This document shows positions 34,870 through 43,282 of a stretch of DNA of 64,000 nt, piece by piece. The translations under genes were made by a program, and so were the position numbers. Every line of letters begins with the position of its first letter. Positions within the stretch are counted from its first letter, which is position 1. Source of the stretch: Nitrobacter hamburgensis X14 (GTDB taxonomy: Bacteria; Pseudomonadota; Alphaproteobacteria; Rhizobiales; Xanthobacteraceae); the NCBI RefSeq assembly GCF_000013885.1, contig NC_007964.1, positions 2,094,001 through 2,158,000 on the forward strand, written 5' to 3'. The notes beneath the pieces are model-generated. The model ran no database searches and was not told the origin of the DNA. It worked only from the letters and a program-made list of their open reading frames with translations.

Positions 34870-36446
34870 GGTGGGTCCAGTGGATTTGGCAAGACGGTTT
34901 CAGTCGCGCCAAACGTTTCCCTGCAACGTTGCAGAGTTTGCTGAGATGTTCCGGAAGCATCGATCATGTGCCAGTCAAGCGGGCCGATGTCGTAGTTCTC
35001 CTGGTGTCTGACGAGATCGATGGTGGCATCGGAAGCATCGCTTACGCGATGTCCGACCCGTTTCATTCGTGTTGTTATGTCGCTCACGAGAAAGAAACCG
35101 AGAAATGGCAGGTTGAGCTTGCGAGCGATAGCGGCAACCGAATGCCGCTCGGCCGGCTTGGCAAAGACCGCGTCGAGAATGACGGAGTGCCCTTGCGAGA
35201 GAATTCGTCCGGCTCGTTCGGTCAGGGTTTGATAAATGATCGAGGTAGCCTCTGGCTGGTAGGCAGTTGTAGGCAACCGTTGCGTCTCATGGGTCTGGAA
35301 ATACTGTTTGCGCGTGACATCTGAACGCAAAATCAAGGCTCCCGGCGGAGGGTCAATGGCGTCGGCGAGCGCGCGAGCCAGCACGGTCTTTCCAGTTCCG
35401 GACAGGCCACCAATAGCGACAAGCGTTGGCGAGGCAGGGGAAATCAGTTGGCGTGCCAAAGCACAATATGAGCGGGCCGCAAGTCGTATGCTCTCTTTAT
35501 CGGTATTGGATCCGCCGAGGCGTGCCAGCAGGACGTTGGCGCGAATGGCGGCGCGCATCGACATGAACAGCGGGAGTGTCGCGATTCCGTCGAGATTGTC
35601 TTCAAATGGTGTGATCAGGTATCTGTTGAGAAGGATATTGGCCTCGAGACGGCGTCCGTAGTGCAAAAGATCCATCAAGGTGAACGACAGATCGTAAAGA
35701 ATATCGACTGAGGCGATCGCAGGATCGAACTCGATCGCGTCGAACAGAACCGGCTTATGCTCGATCAGCACGATGTTGGCGAGATGCAGATCGCCGTGGC
35801 AACGTCGAACGAACCCGAATCGGCCGCGCTCCGTCAATCGCGCTCGAATCCTCGAGAACTCAGTCTGGCTTGCTGCGTCAAGCTCATCGATGGCGTCTAC
35901 AGGTAAGCAGCCTGAAGCCCGGAACGCGGATGTATTGTCGGCGATGATGGATGGAATGGAAGTAATCCATCGGTCAGCCGCGGCGGCGGGTGCGACCCGA
36001 TGCGATGCCGCGATGGTGTCGGCAAGATCCACGACCAGAGCAGGCTCCAATGCGCCGGCCTGAGCGAGGTGATCCAGCGTCTGGCGTTCATCGAAGCGCT
36101 TCATTTCGACGGCATATTCGACCGGCAGCCCGTCGCCGCCGATGCAGAATGAACCGTCATCGCCTTGTGTGATTGCGACAACGCGGCGGTAGATTTGCGG
36201 CGCGGATGGACGGTTGATCTTGATCTCTTCGTCGCAGGACGCCTTTCGTTTCGCCAGTGTTGAATAGTCGAGAAATGGAAACCGGATCGCGCGTTTGACC
36301 TTCAGTGCCCTGTCGCCTGCGAGAAAGACCACCGCGGCGTGGGTGTCGATGCGGCGCACGTCGGCATCGTCATGTGTCGCGGGGGCGGCCAGGAAGTCAA
36401 AAACCTCCTGCTGAGTGACCGTGTCCTGGGTGGTCGGGCTTGTCAT
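34866..36446 (-). CDS. Aminoglycoside-phosphotransferase-like kinase fused to P-loop kinase
   Basis: The 526-aa protein joins an APH/choline-kinase-like domain (about 40-330; catalytic RRCHGDLHLANIVL, metal-binding FDAIEFDPAIASVDILYD) to a P-loop (AAA_33/zeta-like) kinase (about 345-510; GGLSGTGKTVLARAL, LRSDVTRKQYF). Neither substrate is known. Such fusions are widespread beside CHAD or stress genes. ATG 36446 is 12 nt after the alcohol dehydrogenase stop; the CHAD gene overlaps the end. Two independent phosphotransferase sites in one chain suggest coupled phosphorylation of a small molecule; antibiotic resistance is unlikely. Confidence 0.88.
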   Translation of the reverse strand: MTSPTTQDTVTQQEVFDFLAAPATHDDADVRRIDTHAAVVFLAGDRALKVKRAIRFPFLDYSTLAKRKASCDEEIKINRPSAPQIYRRVVAITQGDDGSFCIGGDGLPVEYAVEMKRFDERQTLDHLAQAGALEPALVVDLADTIAASHRVAPAAAADRWITSIPSIIADNTSAFRASGCLPVDAIDELDAASQTEFSRIRARLTERGRFGFVRRCHGDLHLANIVLIEHKPVLFDAIEFDPAIASVDILYDLSFTLMDLLHYGRRLEANILLNRYLITPFEDNLDGIATLPLFMSMRAAIRANVLLARLGGSNTDKESIRLAARSYCALARQLISPASPTLVAIGGLSGTGKTVLARALADAIDPPPGALILRSDVTRKQYFQTHETQRLPTTAYQPEATSIIYQTLTERAGRILSQGHSVILDAVFAKPAERHSVAAIARKLNLPFLGFFLVSDITTRMKRVGHRVSDASDATIDLVRHQENYDIGPLDWHMIDASGTSQQTLQRCRETFGATETVLPNPLDPP

Positions 36447-36458
36447 GTCCGGCTTTGG

Positions 36459-37442
36459 TTAGGGTTGGAGTACGGCCGCCCCCAGCAGTTGTCCTGCCCT
36501 CAGCATGGCAAGGGCGTCGTTGGCCCTGTCGAGGGGAAAGGTCGTCGTGCGGATGTGAATTCCGGCCTGAGGAACGATCTTGAAGAATTCGATGCCGTCC
36601 CGCCTCGTCAGATTGGCAACGGACAGCAGTTGCCGCTCCTCCCAAAGGAGGTTGTATGGAAATGACGGAATATCGCTCATGTGGATTCCAGCGCATACAA
36701 CCCGGCCACCCTTGCGAACTGCGCGCAGGGCGAGCGGGACCAATTCACCGGCCGGGGCATAGATGATGGCGGCATCCAGTTCGGCCGGCGGACGCTGATC
36801 GGATGCACCGGCCCAGACGGCGCCAAGTTGCCTCGCGAAGTCCTGCGCCGCGACATCCCCGGCGCGGGTGAAGGCAAATACGGAGCGCCCCTGCCAGATA
36901 GCGATTTGAGCGACGATATGGCCTGCCGCGCCAAATCCGTAGATACCGAGCCGTTCGGCGTTGCCCGCCATGACCAGCGACCGCCAACCTATCAGGCCGG
37001 CACATAATAGCGGCGCGACCGACACGTCATCGCCGGTTCGGCCGATCGCGAAAGCATAGCGCGCATCGGCGATGGTGTGGGTTGCGAAGCCGCCATCGCG
37101 GGTGTAGCCGGTGAAAAGCGGGCGGTCGCACAAATTCTCCATGCCGAGGCGGCAATAACGGCAAACGCCGCAGGTGTACCCAAGCCAGGGGATCCCAATG
37201 CGGTCACCAATCTGATGACCGGTTACGCCGATACCCATCAGGTCGATGCGGCCGACGATTTCATGACCAGGGATGATCGGATAGCGGATGCCGGGAAGTT
37301 CCGAATCGACGACATGGAGATCGGTGCGGCAAACCCCACACGCGTTGATTTTGACGCGGATTTCTCCGTCGCCGGGGACTGGATCGTCGCGCTCCTGCAC
37401 CTGGAGCGGTGTGGCTGGAGCCGAGAGCACCATCGCGCGCAT
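36459..37442 (-). CDS. Zinc-dependent alcohol dehydrogenase
   Basis: The 327-aa medium-chain dehydrogenase has catalytic Cys38 (CGVCRTDLH), GHE motif, a structural zinc lobe (CGVCRYCRLGMENLC) and a nucleotide fold (YGFGAAGHIVAQ). It should interconvert primary alcohols and aldehydes with NAD(P). ATG 37442 follows AGGAGG. The FixK-type box at 37535-37548, shared with hsp20, is centred 99.5 nt upstream. First gene of an operon with the kinase fusion and CHAD genes. A fermentative role fits the island. Confidence 0.92.
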   Translation of the reverse strand: MRAMVLSAPATPLQVQERDDPVPGDGEIRVKINACGVCRTDLHVVDSELPGIRYPIIPGHEIVGRIDLMGIGVTGHQIGDRIGIPWLGYTCGVCRYCRLGMENLCDRPLFTGYTRDGGFATHTIADARYAFAIGRTGDDVSVAPLLCAGLIGWRSLVMAGNAERLGIYGFGAAGHIVAQIAIWQGRSVFAFTRAGDVAAQDFARQLGAVWAGASDQRPPAELDAAIIYAPAGELVPLALRAVRKGGRVVCAGIHMSDIPSFPYNLLWEERQLLSVANLTRRDGIEFFKIVPQAGIHIRTTTFPLDRANDALAMLRAGQLLGAAVLQP

Positions 37443-37534
37443 GGAATGCCTCCTAACAAGGCCAGCAGCGCAGTACGTCCGATCAGCTTGGAACGTAACG
37501 CGGGTATTCATTGCAGTGCAACAGCCACCCCTGT

Positions 37535-37548
37535 TTGACCTCGATCAA
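37535..37548. promoter_or_regulatory. FixK/FNR box
   Basis: TTGACCTCGATCAA, exact. Centre is 70.5 nt upstream of hsp20 and 99.5 nt upstream of the divergent alcohol dehydrogenase. Confidence 0.88.
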
Positions 37549-37611
37549 AATATTCCCGCTGGCGCGTGGTGAGATGACGCCGCCCAGAGGTCATTATTTG
37601 GAGGATCAATC

Positions 37612-38082
37612 ATGATGAAGTCGCTCATCCCGGTAGGACGGGATAGTTCCCTGGCACGTACCGAAGCAAATCCGTTGGCGAGATTGCAGCAAGAGATGGA
37701 CCGGTTGTTCGATGGTTTCAGCAGGAGCTTTGCCGGTCTGTCGTCACGGACGCTGATGCCCAGCATGGATCTTGCCGAGACGGACAAGGAGATTGAATTG
37801 ACCGCGGAACTGCCCGGCATGGAGGAGAAAGACGTGCAGTTGAATGTCGTGGACAATCATTTGACGATTCGCGGCGAAAAGAAGAACCAGCGAGAGGAAA
37901 AAGAAAAGGACTATCATCTTGTCGAGCGGGCCTACGGTTCCTTCGTGCGAACTGTCGAACTGCCGCCGGGCGTGAACCTCGACAGCATCAAGGCAGTGAT
38001 GTCGAAGGGTGTCCTGAAGGTCACGGTACCGAAGCCGGCACCCGCGCAGGCAAAAACAATCGAAGTCAAAACGGCAGCCTGA
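37612..38082 (+). CDS. Hsp20 small heat-shock protein
   Basis: The 156-aa protein has an alpha-crystallin domain (about 45-145: MDLAETDKEIELTAELPGME, HLTIRGEKK, YGSFVRTVELPPGV, GVLKVTVPKP) with a short N-terminal arm carrying an amphipathic helix. It acts as an ATP-independent holdase in oligomers. ATG 37612 follows TTGGAGGAT. The FixK-type box upstream indicates induction by low oxygen and not only heat. A GC-rich hairpin (38095-38124) follows. Confidence 0.94.
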   Translation: MMKSLIPVGRDSSLARTEANPLARLQQEMDRLFDGFSRSFAGLSSRTLMPSMDLAETDKEIELTAELPGMEEKDVQLNVVDNHLTIRGEKKNQREEKEKDYHLVERAYGSFVRTVELPPGVNLDSIKAVMSKGVLKVTVPKPAPAQAKTIEVKTAA

Positions 38083-38094
38083 TTTAAGAGGGCC

Positions 38095-38124
38095 GGGCGC
38101 GCGTAGCATGCACTGCGCGCGCCC
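38095..38124 (+). terminator. GC-rich hairpin after hsp20
   Basis: GGGCGCGCG and CGCGCGCCC form a 9-bp stem with a 12-nt loop right after the hsp20 stop. No U-tract; may end transcription or attenuate read-through into the CBS gene. Confidence 0.5.
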
Positions 38125-38151
38125 GAGGTCGCTGAGGTCGCTACAGCAAAA

Positions 38152-38604
38152 TTGGGTGATATCTTGTATCAATTTCTCGAACAGACCGTCGACCGTTACA
38201 TGACGCGCAAAGTCAAGACGGTATCGCGCGAGGTCACGATGGACGAACTCAACGGTCTGTTCGCCAGCGATGATTTCAATGCCTATCCGGTCGTCGACCA
38301 ATCGGAGGTCGTTGGCCTGGTGACAAAGTTCGACTTCCTCAAATGTTTTGCCCTTACGGTGAGCTCAATGGTTCCGCGCTATGACGAACTTATGAAACGA
38401 ACCGTTTCCGATGTGATGATCCACGACTTTATCTATGTGAACGCAACGACGAAGTTGGTGCGTGTGTTGCAGTTGATGGTCGAACACCGGCTTCGCAGCA
38501 TTCCCGTTATGGATACGGGCCAGCATCTGGTCGGCATCATCGCGCGCGAGGATGTTATGCGGGCTTTGCGAGACTGCACGCGTGGCGAGCAGCGTGCCGT
38601 GTAA
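38152..38604 (+). CDS. CBS-domain pair protein
   Basis: The 150-aa protein is a single pair of CBS domains (VDRYMTRKVKTVSREVTMDE and VSDVMIHDFIYVNATTKLVR), without a BON domain. The best start is a TTG at 38152; no ATG is available before the first CBS domain, so the exact start is uncertain (TTG 38164 is another choice). It lies between hsp20 and the acyl-CoA synthetase on the same strand. Likely an adenylate-sensing regulator. Confidence 0.83.
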   Translation: MGDILYQFLEQTVDRYMTRKVKTVSREVTMDELNGLFASDDFNAYPVVDQSEVVGLVTKFDFLKCFALTVSSMVPRYDELMKRTVSDVMIHDFIYVNATTKLVRVLQLMVEHRLRSIPVMDTGQHLVGIIAREDVMRALRDCTRGEQRAV

Positions 38605-38807
38605 ACTCGATCTGAAAATTTCTCGTCACGCTGCTGAGCCAGGCATCTTTGCAGCGGCAGTTGCGCAAGGCTGTCGGTGTGCGAATCCCCGAACAAATCC
38701 ACTCGAACTTCGCACTTTCGGTGTTATCATCTCTCGAATATATGCGCCTGATGTGCCGCAAAAGCCATCGAGATTGCAGCGCAGACGTCTTTCGGTGTGA
38801 AAGTTCC

Positions 38808-41501
38808 ATGTCAACCTATCGATTGAATAGTCTGCTTTCTCCGAACTCAGTCGCGTTGGTCGGTGCGAGCACGCACAGCGGCTCGGTTGGGCGAGCGATT
38901 ATAAAAAACATCCGCGCGTCCCGGTTTGGAGGTCCGTTCGGTGTCGTCAATTCGCATTATCGGGAGATTGACGGCATAGCGACGGTCAAGCGTTTAGCTA
39001 AGCTTCCGTTTGTCCCGGAGCTAGTCATTGTCACCACGCCGGCGGCAACGGTTCCTGAGATCGTTGCCGAAGCCGGACAACTCGGCTCCGCTGGAGTCAT
39101 CATTGTCAGCGCCGGCCTTGGCCACGGAGCGGGCTCATTGGCGGAAGCCGCCGAGCGCGCGGCGCGTGCCTATCATATGAGGCTGATCGGTCCTAATTGC
39201 CTCGGCATATTAATGCCAACGATAAATCTGAACGCGAGCTTCGCGGCTCATATGCCACGCGCGGGTAATCTGGCATTGATTTCCCAATCCGGTGCAATAG
39301 CAACCGGGATGGTGGATTGGGCAGCGCGCCGTAACGTCGGATTTTCTGGAATCGTATCGGTCGGTGACCAGCTTGATGTCGATATCGCTGATCTGTTGGA
39401 GTTTTTTGCACTCGATACCGATACCAAGGCGATCCTGATGTACATTGAGGCGGTCAAGGACGCCCGGAAATTCATGTCCGCGGCACGGGCGGCGGCGCGA
39501 GTCAAGCCGGTCGTCGTCGTCAAATCGGGACGGATGGCGCAAGGAGCCAAGGCGGCGGCAACGCATACGGGTGCGCTGGCCGGTTCGGATGCCGTCTATG
39601 ACGCGGCGTTCCGTCGCGCGGGCATACTGCGGGTGTTCGATCTCCGGGAGCTGTTCGATTGTGCGGAGACACTGAGCCGAGTCAAATTTGCGTTTGGAAA
39701 GCGGTTGGCCATGCTCACCAACGGGGGCGGCATCGGCGTCCTCGCGGTGGATCGGCTTATCGAGTTGGGAGGGATTCCGGCGGCACTCAATCCCGTCGTC
39801 AAACAACAGCTCGACGCCGTTTTGCCGGTGACATGGTCGGGCTCCAATCCGGTCGATATCATTGGTGACGCCGATCCGGCGCGTTATGTCGCGGCGCTCG
39901 AGATTTTGTTGGAGGATGGTGATAGCGATGCTGTCCTTGTCATGAACGTGCAAACGGCGATTGCCGATTCAGGCGCCATCGCTACGGCGGTCACCCGCGC
40001 CGTTGACGCCGATCGGCGCAAGCACACTGTTTCCGCCAAACCGGTGCTGGCGGTATGGGTCGGCGCCGACGAAAAGATCTCGAGAACGTTTACCGATGCA
40101 GGCATTCCCGATTTTCCGACGGAAGACGACGCCGTGCGCGGATTTATGCATCTCGTTCATCACCGCGAGGTGGTCGAATCGCTTGCCGCGGTGCCGCCGA
40201 GCCTGGCACATGAATTCGTACCTGATACCGAAGCGGCGCGGCGAGTTGTCGAGTCGGCGGTGGCGGAGGGTAGAGGATGGCTCGATCCGATTGAGGTCAT
40301 GGGCGTCCTGGATGCTTACGGGATTGCCAGCGTGCCGACGCGGGCGGCTGCCAATGCCGAAGAGGCCGCTGCTCATGCGGAATCCTTGTTTGCGCAGGGC
40401 GCGACCGTTGTTCTGAAGGTGCTTTCGCGCGACATCTCGCACAAATCCGATGTCGGCGGCGTGGTGCTCAATCTGACCAGCGTCGATTCGGTTCGCGCCG
40501 CGGTCCTCCGCATTCTGGCGAGTGCCAAAGCGAAGCGCCCGGATGCAAGGATTGATGGTTTCATGGTGCAGCCGATGATCCTGCGGCCGAAGGCTCGTGA
40601 ACTCATCCTGGGAATCGCCAGCGATCCGACTTTCGGCTCCGTCATCGTTTTCGGCCACGGAGGCACGGCCGTGGAGGTGATCAACGACAAGGCGCTGGCC
40701 CTGCCGCCGCTCGATCTCAAGCTCGCCCGCGATCTTGTCGAGCGCACCCGCGTTTCCCGGCTGTTGCGTGCCTATCGCGATGTGCCTCCCGTCAAACAGG
40801 ACGAAATACCTTTGACATTGGTGAAACTGGCACAACTCGCGGCAGATATTCCCGAGATCAGCGAACTGGACCTCAATCCGCTGCTCGCCGATGAGACCGG
40901 GGTTCTTACGGTGGATGCCCGTATCGCGGTGGGGCCTCCGATGCGAAAATTTATCGGCCCGGGCAATGCCAACTTTGCTGTTCGGCCGTATCCGTCGCAA
41001 TGGCTGCGACATCTTGTGTTGAAGGATAATTGGCGGATCATGGTCCGGCCGATCCGGCCTGACGACGAACCGTTGATTTCTGACTTTCTGCGCCACATCA
41101 CAAAGGAGGATCTGAGATTCCGGTTCTTTGCTGCCATAAAGCCGTTAAACCATGAATTCATTGCGCGGTTGACCCAACTCGATTACGCGCGCGCAATGGC
41201 TTTCGTCGCTTTCGATGAGGTTACCAACGAAATGGTTGGCGTCGTTCGAATCCACTCAGATTCGATTTATGAGACCGGTGAGTATGCGATACTGCTTCGC
41301 TCGGACTTGAAAGGCAGAGGACTGGGTTGGATGCTGATGCAATTGATCATCGAGTATGCCAGATCCGAGGGGTTAAAGTACATTGCTGGCGATGTTCTAG
41401 CGGAGAACACGGTGATGTTGGCAATGTGCCGGGATCTTGGCTTCGAGATTGTGAACGATCCCGTCGAGCATGACATTTTCCATGTCAGGCTTGTGCTTTA
41501 G
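38808..41501 (+). CDS. ADP-forming acyl-CoA synthetase fused to GNAT acetyltransferase
   Basis: The 897-aa protein contains a CoA-binding/ligase alpha part (about 1-460; SVALVGASTHSGSVGRAI, LISQSGAIATGMVDWAA with the usual His-bearing region), an ATP-grasp beta part (about 490-700; ISHKSDVGGVVLNL, FGHGGTAVEV) and a C-terminal GNAT domain (about 725-897; VRIHSDSIYETGEYAILLRS, GRGLGWMLMQLIIEYARSEG). ADP-forming acetyl-CoA synthetases interconvert acetyl-CoA, ADP and phosphate with acetate and ATP. Fusions of this layout (Pat/PatZ type) are often protein lysine acetyltransferases with an inactive ligase part. ATG 38808 gives the family's usual N-terminus. Confidence 0.9.
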   Translation: MSTYRLNSLLSPNSVALVGASTHSGSVGRAIIKNIRASRFGGPFGVVNSHYREIDGIATVKRLAKLPFVPELVIVTTPAATVPEIVAEAGQLGSAGVIIVSAGLGHGAGSLAEAAERAARAYHMRLIGPNCLGILMPTINLNASFAAHMPRAGNLALISQSGAIATGMVDWAARRNVGFSGIVSVGDQLDVDIADLLEFFALDTDTKAILMYIEAVKDARKFMSAARAAARVKPVVVVKSGRMAQGAKAAATHTGALAGSDAVYDAAFRRAGILRVFDLRELFDCAETLSRVKFAFGKRLAMLTNGGGIGVLAVDRLIELGGIPAALNPVVKQQLDAVLPVTWSGSNPVDIIGDADPARYVAALEILLEDGDSDAVLVMNVQTAIADSGAIATAVTRAVDADRRKHTVSAKPVLAVWVGADEKISRTFTDAGIPDFPTEDDAVRGFMHLVHHREVVESLAAVPPSLAHEFVPDTEAARRVVESAVAEGRGWLDPIEVMGVLDAYGIASVPTRAAANAEEAAAHAESLFAQGATVVLKVLSRDISHKSDVGGVVLNLTSVDSVRAAVLRILASAKAKRPDARIDGFMVQPMILRPKARELILGIASDPTFGSVIVFGHGGTAVEVINDKALALPPLDLKLARDLVERTRVSRLLRAYRDVPPVKQDEIPLTLVKLAQLAADIPEISELDLNPLLADETGVLTVDARIAVGPPMRKFIGPGNANFAVRPYPSQWLRHLVLKDNWRIMVRPIRPDDEPLISDFLRHITKEDLRFRFFAAIKPLNHEFIARLTQLDYARAMAFVAFDEVTNEMVGVVRIHSDSIYETGEYAILLRSDLKGRGLGWMLMQLIIEYARSEGLKYIAGDVLAENTVMLAMCRDLGFEIVNDPVEHDIFHVRLVL

Positions 41502-41526
41502 CCGAGGCATGTCTGTAATCATCGTG

Positions 41527-41928
41527 TCACAGACGGGAAACCGACCTGACGCGATAGGTGTGCATAGTACCTCCTTCGTTGATTGAAACGTATTCACCAG
41601 GCACGAAACGCTCGTCCGCGAAGTGATATCCGGCTTCGTCGGACAGGTTGGTCGCGTCATCGTAATGGAATGCCCAGGCGCCGCCGGGACGATGAACGAG
41701 ATGACCGACATCGTCGTTCACGTCCGGCCGTAAACGTGTCACGCGACATGCCTCACGATGCTCTTTCCATGACTCGTGATCGATGCGGCCATCAGGGGCG
41801 AGCGGGGCGATAACGATGTAGCCGACATCGCTGTCTCCTTCGGGGTGGCCGGGTTCGCGCGCCAGATCGAGGCGAATCTGCCGGAATTGCAGCGGCAGGG
41901 AGGTATTCAGGATCGGTTTGAGATGCAT
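41527..41928 (-). CDS. Conserved hypothetical protein (133 aa)
   Basis: The product starts MHLKPILNTSLPLQFRQIRL and ends with a beta-rich part (VPGEYVSINEGGTMHTYRVRS). Tryptophan/histidine motifs (IDHESWKEHREACRVTR, GGAWAFHYD) look conserved. I know no function. ATG 41928 has AGGA at 8 nt; a longer frame to 42045 would start inside the inverted FixK-type box and is unlikely. It is divergent from the mla operon and shares its two-box intergenic region. Confidence 0.7.
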   Translation of the reverse strand: MHLKPILNTSLPLQFRQIRLDLAREPGHPEGDSDVGYIVIAPLAPDGRIDHESWKEHREACRVTRLRPDVNDDVGHLVHRPGGAWAFHYDDATNLSDEAGYHFADERFVPGEYVSINEGGTMHTYRVRSVSRL

Positions 41929-42031
41929 GATCACAATCCTCGCGTCTGATGGACGTTCGGCCGATGAGCCAGTTCCAGGCTCTGCCTTTTCCGAACCGGA
42001 CGGAAATCTATACGGGTGGCGCTGCGTGCCG

Positions 42032-42045
42032 TTGACTTGCCTCAA
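42032..42045. promoter_or_regulatory. FixK/FNR box (left arm)
   Basis: TTGACTTGCCTCAA, exact TTGA-N6-TCAA. Centre is 75.5 nt upstream of mlaE start 42114 and 110.5 nt upstream of the hypothetical gene at 41928. Confidence 0.8.
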
Positions 42046-42077
42046 ATGTCTATTCGACCGGCTGCCTTAGCGGCGGT

Positions 42078-42091
42078 TTGAGGCAAGTCAA
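42078..42091. promoter_or_regulatory. FixK/FNR box (right arm)
   Basis: TTGAGGCAAGTCAA, the exact reverse complement of the left box. It lies only 29.5 nt before the mlaE start, too close for activation of that gene, so it may repress it or serve the leftward gene. Confidence 0.75.
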
Positions 42092-42113
42092 CGCTCATTC
42101 CCGGGTGCAGTTT

Positions 42114-43280
42114 ATGGAGGGGGCGGCGAGCTGGAGATTTCCATTGGCGACGGCACCCCAATTGACGGCCACCTCAAGAGGCGATGCGCTCGAGTTGCGC
42201 CCGGACGGTTCCTGGATCGCGGCGAATGTCATCGCCCTGGAAACCCTCGCGGACGCCGTCGCGCCGCAGGTCGAGCGGGCGAAGTCCCTGAAAATGGATA
42301 TGAGCGGCCTGAGCGAACTCGATACGCTAGGAGCCTGGTTGCTCGAAAAATTGTCGCGGCGAGTGGCATCTGCCGATCATCCGGTTGAAGTCGTCGGAGT
42401 TTCTGAAAACTACGCCGGCCTGATCGAGGAGGTCCGGCATGTAAACCGGCACAATCCTCCGCCACCCAAGGCGCGCAATCCTGTGATTGCCAAAGTGGAG
42501 GAGATTGGCCGCTCGGCCTGGGGCTCCCGCGAAGACGTGGCCGTGTTCTTGCAAATGCTCGGTTCACTTTGCGTCGCGTTGCTCGGCATCATTCGCAAGC
42601 CGCGTTCGCTGCGGCTCACGTCGTTGGTTTATCAATTGTATCGGGTCGGCTGGCAGGCGATCCCCATCATCCTGCTCATCACGTTTCTGATCGGCGCGAT
42701 CATCGCTCAGCAGGGCTTTTTTCATTTTCGCAAGTTCGGCGCCGATTCCTACGTCGTCGACATGGTCGGAATTCTCGTGCTGCGCGAGCTCGGCGTGTTG
42801 ATCGTTGCGATCATGGTCGCCGGCCGATCCGGCAGCGCTTACACCGCCGAACTCGGCTCCATGAAGATGCGCGAGGAGATCGACGCACTATCCACCATGG
42901 GTCTCGATCCCGTCGTCGTTTTGATCCTGCCGCGCGTTCTGGCCTTGGTTTCTGCGCTGCCGATCCTGACGTTCATAGGATCAATGGCCGCGCTTTACGG
43001 CGGCGGTCTGGTCGCATGGTTCTATGGCGGTATGGGCCCGTCCATATTCATTGCGCGGCTGCACGACGCAGTTTCCGTGACGCATTTCGAGGTCGGCATG
43101 ATCAAGGCACCCTTTATGGCCCTGGTGATTGGCATCGTGGCTTGTAGCGAGGGTTTGCGTGTCAAGGGCAGCGCCGAATCGCTCGGTAAGCAAACGACAA
43201 CATCGGTGGTGAAGTCGATCTTCTTGGTGATCGTGCTGGATGGATTGTTCGCGGTGTTCTTCGCGTCGATTGGAATGTAG
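42114..43280 (+). CDS. mlaE: MlaE-type ABC permease with N-terminal STAS domain
   Basis: The 388-aa protein has an N-terminal STAS-like domain (about 20-110; LRPDGSWIAANVIALETLAD, LDTLGAWLLEKL) and a MlaE permease (about 130-388, five or six helices; MVGILVLRELGVLIVAIMVA, KMREEIDALSTMGLDPV). It moves phospholipids across the inner membrane with MlaF and MlaD, contributing to outer-membrane lipid asymmetry. ATG 42114 is assumed; no strong ribosome site is seen, so the start may differ. mlaF starts 2 nt after its stop. Confidence 0.9.
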   Translation: MEGAASWRFPLATAPQLTATSRGDALELRPDGSWIAANVIALETLADAVAPQVERAKSLKMDMSGLSELDTLGAWLLEKLSRRVASADHPVEVVGVSENYAGLIEEVRHVNRHNPPPPKARNPVIAKVEEIGRSAWGSREDVAVFLQMLGSLCVALLGIIRKPRSLRLTSLVYQLYRVGWQAIPIILLITFLIGAIIAQQGFFHFRKFGADSYVVDMVGILVLRELGVLIVAIMVAGRSGSAYTAELGSMKMREEIDALSTMGLDPVVVLILPRVLALVSALPILTFIGSMAALYGGGLVAWFYGGMGPSIFIARLHDAVSVTHFEVGMIKAPFMALVIGIVACSEGLRVKGSAESLGKQTTTSVVKSIFLVIVLDGLFAVFFASIGM

Positions 43281-43282
43281 CG

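Larger units (their letters stand above)
42030..42093. repeat. Perfect 17-bp inverted repeat carrying two FixK-type boxes
   Basis: CGTTGACTTGCCTCAAA (42030-42046) is repeated in exact inverse as TTTGAGGCAAGTCAACG (42077-42093), with 30 bp between. Each arm contains one complete box, so two dimers could bind about four helical turns apart on the same face. Confidence 0.9.
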
